A stretch of 64,000 bases of DNA from an uncultured Candidatus Nemicrothrix sp. GTDB taxonomy: Bacteria; Actinomycetota; Acidimicrobiia; Acidimicrobiales; MedAcidi-G1. Made by a program: the position numbers and the translations under genes. The first letter of the stretch is position 1. Each line of letters opens with the position of its first letter. The notes beneath the pieces are model-generated. The model was given only the letters and a program-made list of their open reading frames with translations, was not told the DNA's origin and made no database searches. The stretch spans positions 1-64,000 of the forward strand of contig CAJXKL010000008.1 in assembly GCA_913055915.1 (NCBI GenBank), read 5' to 3'. Shown one piece after another: positions 24,519 through 32,885 of the stretch.

Positions 24519-26069
24519 ATGCCAACCGTTCTCTCCATCCATTTGGGACCAAACCTGGCCCACGCAGCAGTCGACAGCGACGGGCGCATCGACCTGCTCG
24601 CCCTGGGCAAGCGCGCCGCACACATGCCCGTCGTACTCCATGTGGCTGCAGATGGATCGGTCACGGTCGGGTTTGAGGCCCTCCACAGGTCGGAGTCAGA
24701 GCCTGATGGCACCATCGACAACGTGGTGGGACGCCTGCTCGATGCCGAGATGATCGAAGCGGTGGGCCGGACCCTCACGGCCGAAACCGTCATTGCCCAC
24801 CTCCTGGCCCACATCTATGCACGCTGCATAGTAGTGCTCGACCGCGTACCCGACGAGGTGCTGGTCGTGTGCACCGCCGGAGGCCCCGAGGCAGCCGTCT
24901 ACGCAGCGGCATCCGGGCGTGCACGCCTGGGCGACTTCACGCTCGTCGAGGAGACCCGTTCATGGTCTGCCATGGCCGCACATGGCCCCGATGGCATGGA
25001 CCCGGACCTCGCCGGGGCCCTTGGTGCACTGTTCTGGAGACGCCACGGCGATGGTCCCCCCGGACCCAAGCCGATCGTCACCCGTGAGGACCTCGGGGTC
25101 GTCTCCCGGGAGCCGGCCAGGATCCCGACGGAGCCATCGGTTATGTCGCTCGGACCCCGCTCGGTCTTCGAAGAAACGTCCATTCCAGACCTTGAGCGCA
25201 GGCGGTTCAGGCCCGGCCTCGTCCTGGCTGCCACTGTGCTGGGTTGCCTGACACTCGGAGCAGCGTTCCTCCTTACTCGGGGTGACGACTCCGGGCCCGA
25301 GCAGGTACACGAACCTGAGGTGGCGGCCCCAACGACCGTGTCCGACCCACCCACAACTCTGCAGGCGACTACCGTTGCGCTGCCAGCCACAACCACTACC
25401 ACAGCGGCACCCGTCACGGTGATTCCGGGGGTCGTCGCCTCAACCACCCTTCCTCCGGCACTTACGACGACCACCATCGTCCCGGTGACAACCACCACTG
25501 TCGCTATCCCCACGACGACCACCAGGCCGCCTCTCGGCGTGTTGACGTTGTCACCGGCTGGTGTGGTTACAAATGCCGCGACAGGAGCCGAGGTACTCGT
25601 CGGCCTCGGTGACAGCGCCGACACGGTCGTCGCAGTGCTCACGGCAGTGGTGGGTGCACCTGTAGCAGACACCGGCTGGATGCCAGATGAGCGGTGTGCG
25701 GGAGACCTCATCAGGCGGGTCACGTTCACCAACCTCGAGGTGGTGTTGAGCGACGTCGACGCGACCGACGGAGAACCCGGAACCGATGCCACCTTCACCC
25801 AGTGGTTTGCTGAGGGAACCGACGCCATCCACACATCTCTCTGGACACTCGACCGGATCGGGGTGGGTTCGTCGGTCACAGACCTGGTTGCGGTCCACGC
25901 AGACGGGCTGGTGCTGACAAGCCCGGTCGAGGGCGACACGGCGGGTTTGTTCAGCATCGATGCCCTCGGTGTCAGCGATGGGATGAGGGGCGTGACAACC
26001 CACACCGACGACATCGGGCGGGTACTCCAGATCTGGGCCGGCAACGGTTGCGCACGCTGGCCCAACTGA
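24519..26069 (+). CDS. Membrane protein with degenerate Hsp70-like N-domain and Thr-rich linker
   Basis: 516 residues. Residues 1-150 resemble the actin/Hsp70 ATPase start: a strand VLSIHLGPNLAHAAVDSDGR where DnaK has its DLGTT phosphate loop, then MPVVLHVAADGSVTVGFEAL like the DnaK P-V-V-x-F-x-x-D-G-x-x-x-V-G element, and VPDEVLVVCTAGGPEAAVYAA like the DnaK VPA-x-F block. The Asp and Thr needed for nucleotide binding are absent, so it may be a pseudo-ATPase. One membrane helix (about 233-252) is followed by an external Thr/Pro-rich linker (about 268-350) and a C-terminal domain of about 160 residues with two Cys (ERCAGD, GNGCARW) that could form a disulfide. It is probably an inside-out single-pass protein; role unknown. 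Confidence 0.8.
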   Translation: MPTVLSIHLGPNLAHAAVDSDGRIDLLALGKRAAHMPVVLHVAADGSVTVGFEALHRSESEPDGTIDNVVGRLLDAEMIEAVGRTLTAETVIAHLLAHIYARCIVVLDRVPDEVLVVCTAGGPEAAVYAAASGRARLGDFTLVEETRSWSAMAAHGPDGMDPDLAGALGALFWRRHGDGPPGPKPIVTREDLGVVSREPARIPTEPSVMSLGPRSVFEETSIPDLERRRFRPGLVLAATVLGCLTLGAAFLLTRGDDSGPEQVHEPEVAAPTTVSDPPTTLQATTVALPATTTTTAAPVTVIPGVVASTTLPPALTTTTIVPVTTTTVAIPTTTTRPPLGVLTLSPAGVVTNAATGAEVLVGLGDSADTVVAVLTAVVGAPVADTGWMPDERCAGDLIRRVTFTNLEVVLSDVDATDGEPGTDATFTQWFAEGTDAIHTSLWTLDRIGVGSSVTDLVAVHADGLVLTSPVEGDTAGLFSIDALGVSDGMRGVTTHTDDIGRVLQIWAGNGCARWPN

Positions 26070-26079
26070 CCCGGGCCAG

Positions 26080-26988
26080 TCAGGGAACCCCCAGTTCCGA
26101 CCTGAGCACCTCATCAAGGGATGGCTTGGAAAAGCAGAAGCCACCGTCAAGGAGCACGGAGGGGCGCACGACAGCGCTGGACAGCATCAGTTCCGTGACC
26201 AGTCGCCGCCCGAACGGGATCGAAGGCACCAGTGCCGGAGTGCGTATGCGGGCGGGGCGCCGGACGGCGCTACCCAGCGAGGTGGCGAACCCTGCGTTGG
26301 TAACCGGCGAGGGAGAGACCAGGTTGGCGGGCCCACAGACCTCGTTGTCGATCAGCCAACACAGGGCAGAGACCTCGTCACTCAACGAGACCCAGCTCAT
26401 CCACTGCGTTCCGGGGCCCAGAGGGCCGCCCAGGCCCAGCCGGAACAACGGCAACTGTGCGGCCAACAGGCCTCCCCTGGACGACAGGACGATTCCGGTA
26501 CGGGCGTGTGCGACCCTGACACCTGCTGATTCAGCCGTTCTGGTGGCGGCCTCCCATGCGACACATACATCGGCCAGGAAACCGCCGCCACGGGCACTTG
26601 TCTCATCGAGCGGCTCATCGGGCCGGTCGCCGTAGAAGCCGATTGCTGAACCGCTTACCAATATGCCCGGACCGGTTCCGGCCCGGCGTGACTCCGCCAT
26701 GGCCGAGGAGATGAGGTGCGTGCCACGGGTTCGGCTGCCGAGGATGAGGTCCATCCGCGACCGGGTCCAGCGTCGGTTGGCGATACCGGCACCGGCCAGA
26801 TGGGCCACCGCATCGACGCCCTCGAGGCGCCCTGGATCCAACAGGCCTCGATCTGGATCCCAGCGGATCTCCCGGGGAGAGTCGGCAGGTCGACGTACCA
26901 GACGCCTCACGGTGTCGCCACGCTCTTCAAGCCGGTCACAGAGCGCACCACCGATGAGCCCGGAGGACCCTGAAACCGCTACGTCCAC
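26080..26988 (-). CDS. TIGR01777-type NAD-dependent epimerase/dehydratase
   Basis: 302 residues of extended SDR fold. The cofactor loop VSGSSGLIGGALCDRLEERG, VDAVAHLAGAGIANRRWT, SRTRGTHLI and SGSAIGFYGDRPDEPLDE match the TIGR01777 group (E. coli YfcH-like); the usual Y of YGD is in GFYGD. A C-terminal DUF1731-like segment is visible (TPALVPSIPFGRRLVTELML, ELGVP). Biochemical function is not established for this group. It starts with GTG at 26988, 4 bp after the alpha/beta hydrolase stop, so the two are probably co-transcribed. Confidence 0.9.
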   Translation of the reverse strand: MDVAVSGSSGLIGGALCDRLEERGDTVRRLVRRPADSPREIRWDPDRGLLDPGRLEGVDAVAHLAGAGIANRRWTRSRMDLILGSRTRGTHLISSAMAESRRAGTGPGILVSGSAIGFYGDRPDEPLDETSARGGGFLADVCVAWEAATRTAESAGVRVAHARTGIVLSSRGGLLAAQLPLFRLGLGGPLGPGTQWMSWVSLSDEVSALCWLIDNEVCGPANLVSPSPVTNAGFATSLGSAVRRPARIRTPALVPSIPFGRRLVTELMLSSAVVRPSVLLDGGFCFSKPSLDEVLRSELGVP

Positions 26989-26992
26989 CTGT

Positions 26993-27877
26993 TCATCCTC
27001 CGTGCAACCATGCCACGCCGGTCGTCAACTGCGTTGCGAAGTGGTCGGCCCGGACAACGGGTGCGACATGGTCACCGGAGAACTCGACGACAAGTGGCCG
27101 GGGAAGGGCCGTCGCCAACTGTCGTTGTCGGGCCGTCGGAACGATGCTGTCGTCAACGCCGATCAGCACGGTCGTCGGCACGTCGATGTTGCCGGCCCAA
27201 CTGCTGGAGTTGAACCCACCCAGAGCCACACCGGCCTGCAGAATCTGGCCGATGTCACCGGCCCTGACCTCTCGGGCCGCCCAGTCGTCAAACTCCGGGT
27301 CAACCAGTTGAGCCCTGCCGGACCTGACCGACGCAACCCTCTCCGCCAGGTGCCAGGTGGTTTCAGGAAGCAGTGCGGCAGGGCGACAGGCCAGCCGGAT
27401 CAGGGCGAAGTCGCGGTACTCGGCAACGGTCTGGCGGAACTTCATGGCGCTGGCGCACAGGGCCAACCCGGAGACCAGATGCGGATGGCGACGCCACAAC
27501 AGTTGTGCGACAGCGCCTCCCATCGAGTATCCGACGGCGACCGCCTGCTCCACCCCGACGGCATCCATTACGGCGGCAGCATCGTCGGCACAGTCTTCGA
27601 GGCGGAACCGCCTCCGTGGCCTCAGCCCGTTTGGACCGTGCCCGCGCTGATCCCAGGCCAGCACCCGGTAGCGGGAGGTCAACTCTGCATAGGCAGCGCC
27701 CCAGTTGAGGTCGGCGCTGACCGTCCAGCCGTGGAACAGCAACAGGACGGGCCTGGTCGATTCATGACCGTCTGGCTGGCCCGAGTCCCGGAGCCTGAGC
27801 GGACCTCGACCTGGCAGGTCGACGACCCGCCACGGTGGAGGTTCTCCCACGGACAGGAGCTCTGGCGGAGTATTCAA
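26993..27877 (-). CDS. Alpha/beta hydrolase
   Basis: 294 residues. Oxyanion strand VLLLFHGWTVSADLNWG, DQRGHGPNGLRPRRRF, the nucleophile elbow VGYSMGGAVAQLLW, the acid region VLIGVDDSIVPTARQR and the catalytic His in SGDHVAPVVRADHFA form a complete Ser-Asp-His layout. The closest style is the actinobacterial esterase/haloperoxidase-like group. The first in-frame start at 27877 is a TTG; a GTG about 10 codons later (VGEPPPW) is an alternative. It lies between greA and the epimerase on the minus strand; the substrate is unknown. Confidence 0.88.
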   Translation of the reverse strand: MNTPPELLSVGEPPPWRVVDLPGRGPLRLRDSGQPDGHESTRPVLLLFHGWTVSADLNWGAAYAELTSRYRVLAWDQRGHGPNGLRPRRRFRLEDCADDAAAVMDAVGVEQAVAVGYSMGGAVAQLLWRRHPHLVSGLALCASAMKFRQTVAEYRDFALIRLACRPAALLPETTWHLAERVASVRSGRAQLVDPEFDDWAAREVRAGDIGQILQAGVALGGFNSSSWAGNIDVPTTVLIGVDDSIVPTARQRQLATALPRPLVVEFSGDHVAPVVRADHFATQLTTGVAWLHGG

Positions 27878-27909
27878 CCGGGCAGCTCCGCCGCAGTCCC
27901 GACCGACAC

Positions 27910-28383
27910 CTAGTGTTCGATGGCGGTGATCCGTACGGTCAACTCGCCACCAGGCGCTTCAAACGAGATCTCGTCGCCCACCGATCGACCCAGGAGCACC
28001 TCGCCGAGAGGAGAGCCTGGTGAAACTACGCCGACGTCGGCATGTTGCTCCTCAATGGAACCGAACAGCATCCGCTCAGGTTCATCGTCGTCGCCGTAGA
28101 CGAGCGACACGATGCAACCAGGAACAACCGTGTCGGTTCCCGTCGGAGCATCGTCGAGGATCGTGGTGTTCTCGAGGAGATGCTCGAGGTGCATGATGCG
28201 ACCTTCCATCTTGCCCTTCTCCTCCTTGGCGGCGTGGTAGTCGCCGTTCTCAGAAAGGTCGCCCATCTCGCGGGCAACCTCGATCTTGCGGGCGATCTCA
28301 ATTCGGCCACGGGTGGTCAGGTCGGTCAACTCCGCCGCCAACCGGTCAAACGCAACCTGTGACAGTTGATGCTTCTCGGCCAT
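27910..28383 (-). CDS. greA: Transcription elongation factor GreA
   Basis: 157 residues. The N-terminal coiled coil with GDLSENGDYHAAKEEKGKMEGRI carries the two acidic tip residues (Asp, Glu) that stimulate RNA polymerase backtracked-transcript cleavage; the C-terminal FKBP-like domain has VSPGSPLGEVLLGRSVGD. Start ATG 28383 (MAEKHQ) is chosen over the frame reaching 28458 because TACGCT lies 6 nt upstream (28390-28395 on the plus strand), indicating a leaderless transcript, and because the extension overlaps the opposite leader peptide. It is divergent from the leuB attenuator region. Confidence 0.95.
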   Translation of the reverse strand: MAEKHQLSQVAFDRLAAELTDLTTRGRIEIARKIEVAREMGDLSENGDYHAAKEEKGKMEGRIMHLEHLLENTTILDDAPTGTDTVVPGCIVSLVYGDDDEPERMLFGSIEEQHADVGVVSPGSPLGEVLLGRSVGDEISFEAPGGELTVRITAIEH

Positions 28384-28389
28384 CCCCGG

Positions 28390-28395
28390 AGCGTA
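28390..28395 (-). promoter_or_regulatory. -10 box of greA, leaderless type
   Basis: Minus-strand TACGCT, 6 nt upstream of the ATG at 28383. Confidence 0.55.
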
Positions 28396-28443
28396 GCCAG
28401 CGGTCCGACGAAAGTCGGTTGATAATGCTCCGGGGATGCTTGG

Positions 28444-28449
28444 TAGGAT
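28444..28449 (+). promoter_or_regulatory. -10 box of leuB operon leader
   Basis: TAGGAT lies 7 nt upstream of the leader-peptide ATG at 28457. TTGATA at 28419-28424 is a possible -35, with a rather long 19-nt spacer. It predicts a leaderless leader peptide. Confidence 0.5.
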
Positions 28450-28456
28450 CGTTCCC

Positions 28457-28492
28457 ATGGGTCACAGGTATCTGGTAATCGCCATTACGTAG
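28457..28492 (+). CDS. Branched-chain amino acid leader peptide
   Basis: An 11-codon frame, MGHRYLVIAIT then TAG. Four of its last six residues are Leu, Val, Ile and Ile, the amino acids made by the pathway downstream. It ends exactly where hairpin 28492-28514 begins and is followed by a terminator at 28521-28545 and leuB at 28631. This is the classical layout of ribosome-stalling attenuation: shortage of charged Leu/Val/Ile tRNA would hold the ribosome and change folding downstream. It is too short to be scored by ORF finders, and probably leaderless. Confidence 0.78.
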   Translation: MGHRYLVIAIT

Positions 28493-28514
28493 CGCACGCC
28501 AGTTTGGTGTGCGC
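28492..28514 (+). promoter_or_regulatory. Attenuator hairpin 1 upstream of leuB
   Basis: GCGCACGCCA pairs over 10 bp (one G-U) with TGGTGTGCGC around a GTT loop. It starts at the last base of the leader-peptide stop codon, so a terminating ribosome would cover it. Its 3' arm can compete with sequences of the terminator: GGTG at 28506-28509 against CACC at 28525-28528. Confidence 0.65.
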
Positions 28515-28520
28515 ACGGAC

Positions 28521-28545
28521 CGTCCACCTCGGTGGGCGTTTTTTT
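28521..28545 (+). terminator. Attenuator terminator of leuB-ilvE-cimA
   Basis: CGTCCAC and GTGGGCG form a 7-bp stem (28521-28527 with 28532-28538, one G-U) closed by CCTCGG-type loop bases and followed directly by seven T. It is a textbook rho-independent terminator placed before the structural genes. Confidence 0.8.
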
Positions 28546-28630
28546 GGTTGCAGGCTGCTCTCAGAGAGCACTTTGAACGGATTGGCCCGATTTCCGGCCC
28601 TGGACAGAGACGACTAAGGAGCACATAGGC

Positions 28631-29614
28631 GTGGCATATCGAGTAGGCGTCATCGGTGGTGACGGAATCGGCCCTGAGGTCATTGCCGAGGGCCTTAAGG
28701 TTGTTGCCGCCGCCGGCGTAGCCATCGAGACGGTCGACTACGACCTGGGCGGCTTCCGCTACCTGCGCGACGGCGTCGTCCTGCCCGACGAGGTGGTTGA
28801 GGAGTGGCGTGGCCTCGATGCGCTGTTCCTCGGAGCGGTCGGGACACCAGAGGTTCCCCCCGGGGTGATCGAGCGCGGCCTCCTGTTGAAGATGCGCTTC
28901 GACCTTGACCTCTACGTGAACCTGCGGCCGTTCCTCCTTCCGCCTTCAGACATCGACTTCATGGTCGTCCGCGAGAACACCGAGGGCACCTATGCCGGAG
29001 AGGGCGGCCTTCTCCGGAAGGGAACCCCCAACGAGGTGGCAACCCAGGGATCGGTCAACACCCGGATGGGCGTCGAGCGTGCCATCCGCTACGCGTTCGA
29101 CCTTGCACGTGCACGTCGGGGCCACCTGACGCTCGTACACAAGACCAACGTGCTCACCTTCTCAGGCGACCTCTGGGGACGCACCTTCGAAGAGGTCGCC
29201 GCCGACTACCCCGATGTTGAGACCGCCTACAACCACGTTGATGCCGCATGCATCTACTTCGTCGACTCACCCGAGCGCTACGACGTGATCGTCACCGACA
29301 ACCTGTTCGGCGACATCCTCACCGACCTCGGTGGAGCCGTCTCAGGTGGAATCGGCCTGGCTTCCTCAGCCAACCTGAACCCGGAGCGGACCGGTCCGTC
29401 AATGTTTGAGCCGGTTCACGGATCTGCACCCGATATTGCCGGGAAGGGGCTCGCCAACCCCACGGCTGCGATCCTGTCAGGAGCCATGATGCTCGACTTC
29501 CTCGGCGAGGATGCTGCGGCTGGGCGGATCCGGGCAGCATGTGCCGACCCCGACACCCAACTGGACGGCACGGTGGCAACAGGCGACGCCATAGCCGAAC
29601 GCGTACAGGGTTGA
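28631..29614 (+). CDS. leuB: 3-isopropylmalate dehydrogenase
   Basis: 327 residues of the isocitrate/isopropylmalate dehydrogenase family: [72 protein letters not shown]. It oxidatively decarboxylates 3-isopropylmalate for leucine; with cimA in the operon it probably also acts on beta-methyl-D-malate for isoleucine. The GTG at 28631 has AAGGAG 9 nt upstream. Expression is predicted to be attenuated by the leader at 28457-28545. It is short relative to about 340-360 residues in many bacteria, but all motifs are intact. Confidence 0.94.
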   Translation: MAYRVGVIGGDGIGPEVIAEGLKVVAAAGVAIETVDYDLGGFRYLRDGVVLPDEVVEEWRGLDALFLGAVGTPEVPPGVIERGLLLKMRFDLDLYVNLRPFLLPPSDIDFMVVRENTEGTYAGEGGLLRKGTPNEVATQGSVNTRMGVERAIRYAFDLARARRGHLTLVHKTNVLTFSGDLWGRTFEEVAADYPDVETAYNHVDAACIYFVDSPERYDVIVTDNLFGDILTDLGGAVSGGIGLASSANLNPERTGPSMFEPVHGSAPDIAGKGLANPTAAILSGAMMLDFLGEDAAAGRIRAACADPDTQLDGTVATGDAIAERVQG

Positions 29615-29672
29615 CCAGGGAACCGACACAACCAACAGCACCGACACGACAGGGCAGGAGAGGTAGAAGAAC

Positions 29673-30593
29673 ATGCCGATAGAGAAGGCAGACAAGATCT
29701 GGATGAACGGCGAACTCGTCGACTGGGATGACGCCACCATTCACGTGCTTACCCACACGCTCCACTACGGCAACGGGGTGTTCGAGGGAATCCGGGCTTA
29801 CGAGACCGACAGCGGTCCCGCCGTGTTCAGGCTGAGGCCCCACATCGAACGCTTTTTCAGGTCAGCCAAGATCCTGTTCATAGACATTCCATGGACGGTC
29901 GACCAGCTGGTCCAGGCGGTGAAGGACACCGTTCGCGTCAACGACCTGCCTTCGTGCTACATCCGACCCCTGGCGTACCTCGGCTACGGCGAGATGGGCC
30001 TCAACCCCATTCCCTGTGACGTCGATGTCTCCATCGCCACATGGCCATGGGGTTCCTACCTGGGAGACGAAGGCATCAGGAACGGCGTGCGCATGATGAT
30101 CTCGTCGTGGCAGCGGCACGATGCCAATGCCATGCCACCCGCAGCCAAGGGATGTGGCCACTACATCAACTCGCAGATGGCCAAGGTCCAGGCGATCAAG
30201 GCCGGCTACGACGAGGCCATCCTGCTGTCACCCCAGGGCAACGTGTCCGAGTGCACCGGAGAGAACCTGTTCGTGGTCAGCGGCGGCACGATCATCACGC
30301 CACCGACCAGCGCTGGCGCCCTCAAGGGAATCACCCAGGATGCCGTCCACCGGATAGCCGATGACCTGGGCATCCCGTATGTGCAGGGGAACCTGTTGCG
30401 GAGTGACCTCTATACGGCCGACGAGGCATTCCTCTCCGGAACGGCGGCAGAGGTTGTTCCGATCCGCTCGGTCGACGAGCGTGACATCGGCGATCCCGGC
30501 CCCATCACCCGGGCCGTCCAGGATGTCTTCTTCGAGGCCGTCCGTGGGAAGCGACCCGAGTACGCAGAGTGGAACGAGCATGTCGACGCCTGA
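29673..30593 (+). CDS. ilvE: Branched-chain amino acid aminotransferase
   Basis: 306 residues, fold-type IV PLP enzyme. HTLHYGNGVFEGIRAYET, RPHIERFFRSAKIL, YIRPLAYLGYGEMG, the PLP lysine region AAKGCGHYINSQMAK, the conserved EAILLSPQGNVSECTGENLF and the late GITQDAVHRIADDLG are present. It transfers the amino group between glutamate and Leu, Ile or Val. The ATG at 29673 (MPIEKADKIW) follows leuB by 58 bp with GGAGAGG upstream. The last 14 bases overlap the start of cimA, implying coupled translation. Confidence 0.95.
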   Translation: MPIEKADKIWMNGELVDWDDATIHVLTHTLHYGNGVFEGIRAYETDSGPAVFRLRPHIERFFRSAKILFIDIPWTVDQLVQAVKDTVRVNDLPSCYIRPLAYLGYGEMGLNPIPCDVDVSIATWPWGSYLGDEGIRNGVRMMISSWQRHDANAMPPAAKGCGHYINSQMAKVQAIKAGYDEAILLSPQGNVSECTGENLFVVSGGTIITPPTSAGALKGITQDAVHRIADDLGIPYVQGNLLRSDLYTADEAFLSGTAAEVVPIRSVDERDIGDPGPITRAVQDVFFEAVRGKRPEYAEWNEHVDA

Positions 30594-32190
30594 CCTGCCG
30601 ACTGCGGTCGACATCTACGACACCACGCTGCGTGATGGTGCGCAGCTCGAGGGCATCTCGCTGACGGTCGTCGACAAGTTGCGCATCGCGGAACAGCTGG
30701 ACCTGCTCGGCGTCCACTACATCGAGGGCGGCTGGCCGGGGGCCAACCCCAAAGACGTCGAGTTCTTCGAGAGGGCGCGCACCGAACTACGCCTCAACCG
30801 GTCGAAGCTGGTTGCATTCGGTTCGACAAGGCGTGTGAACGGTGACGCCCAGGACGACCCGACGCTTGCCAACCTCGTGGCCTCGGGCACCGATGTCGTC
30901 TGCATCGTCGGCAAGGCCTGGGACTACCACGTCACAGAAGCACTCCGGACAACGCTCGACGAGGGCGTGGCAATGGTCGCCGACTCGGTCAGGTTCCTCA
31001 AGGGCCGGGGGCTGACGGTGTTCTTCGACGCTGAGCACTTCTTCGACGGATACCAGGCGAACCCCGACTACTCGATGCAGGTGCTCGCCGGTGCTGCAGA
31101 GGCCGGGGCCGACTGCCTCGTCCTGTGCGACACAAACGGGGGTTGCCTGCCGTTCGACGTTGAGAGAATCGTGTCCGAGGTGGTCGCCGCAACAGATACC
31201 GCCATCGGCGTCCACTTCCACAATGACACGGGTTGTGGCATTGCGAACGCAATCGCCGGGGTCCGGGGCGGAGCCACCCAGGTGCAGGGGACGATCAACG
31301 GATACGGCGAACGGGTTGGCAACTGCGACCTCGTTCCCATCATCGCCAACCTGAGCCTCAAGATGGGGGTCGAGACGATCCCGGCCGGGGGAATCGCCAA
31401 CCTCACTGCGGTGGCCCACCACGTGGCCGAACTCGTGAACTTCACCGTCGACCCCCAAAAGCCCTACGTGGGTACAACAGCGTTCGCGCACAAGGCCGGC
31501 CTGCACACCAGTGCCATTTCCAGACGCCCGGATGCCTACGAGCACATCGCTCCCGAGCTTGTGGGCAACGGAACAAGGTTCCTCGTCTCCGAGATGTCGG
31601 GAAGATCCACGATCGACCTGAAGGCCCGGCAACTGGGCCTCGACCTGGATGGGAAGACCCTGGGTGCCATCGTCGAGACCATGAAGGTCCTTGAACACGC
31701 CGGATACCACTTCGAGGCGGCCGACGCCTCGCTGGAGCTTCTGATGCGTGCGGCCGGTGGATGGCAGCAGGACTACTTCGAACTGGATTCCTTCAGCGTT
31801 GAGGTCGGCCACCGCTCCGGTAGTGGGAGCCGGGCATGGAACGAGGTGGCGGTCGATGTCGAGACCGAGGCAACCGTACGCATCAGCGTCGGTGGCGACA
31901 TGCGTGAGGCGACCGGCACGGGGAACGGACCCGTCAACGCCCTCGACGCAGCCCTCCGTGAAGCCCTCGGCAACAGCACCCCCGGGCTGGGCCGGCTGCA
32001 CTTGACCGACTTCAAGGTGAGGGTGCTCGAGACCAGCAAGGGCACCGGCGCGGTGACGCGGGTGCTCATCGACACGACCAACGGTGACCAGACCTGGACA
32101 ACCATCGGGGTCTCCGAGAACATCATCGAGGCCTCTTGGCAGGCGCTCGTGGACTCGATCGTCTACGGCCTCCTCCACTCCGAGGATTAA
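30580..32190 (+). CDS. cimA: (R)-citramalate synthase
   Basis: 536 residues, the length of the CimA group and longer than homocitrate synthases. The HMGL-like barrel begins YDTTLRDGAQLEG, with DAEHFFDGY, LVLCDTNGG, GVHFHNDTGCGIANAIAG and the metal ligands in QGTINGYGERVGNCDL. A C-terminal LeuA-type regulatory dimer domain follows from about residue 400 (EATVRISVGGDMREATGTGNGPVNALDAAL). It condenses pyruvate and acetyl-CoA to citramalate, opening the threonine-independent isoleucine route. Start ATG 30580 lies inside the ilvE end. The linked leuB can serve both pathways; leuCD are not in the window. Confidence 0.94.
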   Translation: MSTPDLPTAVDIYDTTLRDGAQLEGISLTVVDKLRIAEQLDLLGVHYIEGGWPGANPKDVEFFERARTELRLNRSKLVAFGSTRRVNGDAQDDPTLANLVASGTDVVCIVGKAWDYHVTEALRTTLDEGVAMVADSVRFLKGRGLTVFFDAEHFFDGYQANPDYSMQVLAGAAEAGADCLVLCDTNGGCLPFDVERIVSEVVAATDTAIGVHFHNDTGCGIANAIAGVRGGATQVQGTINGYGERVGNCDLVPIIANLSLKMGVETIPAGGIANLTAVAHHVAELVNFTVDPQKPYVGTTAFAHKAGLHTSAISRRPDAYEHIAPELVGNGTRFLVSEMSGRSTIDLKARQLGLDLDGKTLGAIVETMKVLEHAGYHFEAADASLELLMRAAGGWQQDYFELDSFSVEVGHRSGSGSRAWNEVAVDVETEATVRISVGGDMREATGTGNGPVNALDAALREALGNSTPGLGRLHLTDFKVRVLETSKGTGAVTRVLIDTTNGDQTWTTIGVSENIIEASWQALVDSIVYGLLHSED

Positions 32191-32194
32191 CTGC

Positions 32195-32884
32195 GTGGTC
32201 GAAAGTTCAGAGGATCTGCCGGTTCCGCTGTCTCGCACCCTCCTTGCAGAGGGGTTGGGCACCATGTTCCTGCTCATCGGCGTGGTCGGGTCCGGGATTA
32301 TGGCCGAGCGCCTCAGTCCAACAGACGTAGGGCTGCAGCTGTTCCAGAACGCTGTGGCCACAGGTGCCGTCCTGGTGGCGATCATCTCGATCTTCGGCAC
32401 GATCTCTGCCGACTTCAACCCCGCAGTGACCGTCGGGGCGTGGCTCCTGGGTCTCAGGAGCGGCCGGCAGGTTCCGGCGATGTTGGCGGCCCAGGTGCTC
32501 GGCGGCTGCGTCGGCACCGTCCTGGCAAACCTCATGTTCGACCTGGCGTGGGTGGACCTCTCCACGAAGACACGCAGCGGAGGGCATCTGTGGCTGGCTG
32601 AGGTCGTGGCCACCCTGGGCCTGCTGCTGGTCGTGTTCAGCCTCGTCAGGACAGCGCGGCTCTCGGTGATCCCGTACGTCGTCGGTGCCTACATCGGTGG
32701 CGCCTACTACTTCACCTCATCGACCAGCTTCGCCAACCCGGCGGTGACCGTGGCCCGGACCCTGTCGGACACCTTTGCCGGAATCGAGCCCTCGTCGGCA
32801 CCGATGTTCATCGTCATGCAGGTCGTCGGCGTCGGGCTCGCCGTGGTCGTTGTGCGGGCGCTGTTTCCGTCGTCGGGGCGGTAG
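32195..32884 (+). CDS. Aquaporin / MIP-family channel
   Basis: 229 residues with six predicted membrane helices and the two half-helix NPA motifs, FNPAVTVG in the first half and ANPAVTVAR in the second, each followed by the conserved hydrophobic run. The opening AEGLGTMFLLIGVVGSGIM is typical of the family's first helix. It conducts water or small neutral solutes such as glycerol; the second-NPA Arg (VAR) of the selectivity filter is present. The GTG start at 32195 is 4 bp after the cimA stop, so it may be read through from the branched-chain operon, although no functional link is known. Confidence 0.9.
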   Translation: MVESSEDLPVPLSRTLLAEGLGTMFLLIGVVGSGIMAERLSPTDVGLQLFQNAVATGAVLVAIISIFGTISADFNPAVTVGAWLLGLRSGRQVPAMLAAQVLGGCVGTVLANLMFDLAWVDLSTKTRSGGHLWLAEVVATLGLLLVVFSLVRTARLSVIPYVVGAYIGGAYYFTSSTSFANPAVTVARTLSDTFAGIEPSSAPMFIVMQVVGVGLAVVVVRALFPSSGR

Positions 32885-32885
32885 T

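Noticed and set aside
24899-26065. 388-residue Ser/Thr/Val-rich minus-strand frame
   Set aside because: It is antisense to the Hsp70-like membrane protein gene, and its low-complexity Val runs mirror that gene's Thr linker.
30787-32613. 608-residue minus-strand frame antisense to cimA and the aquaporin gene
   Set aside because: It is the complement of two clear genes, has no recognisable domain, and arises from the strong GC codon bias of the plus-strand genes.
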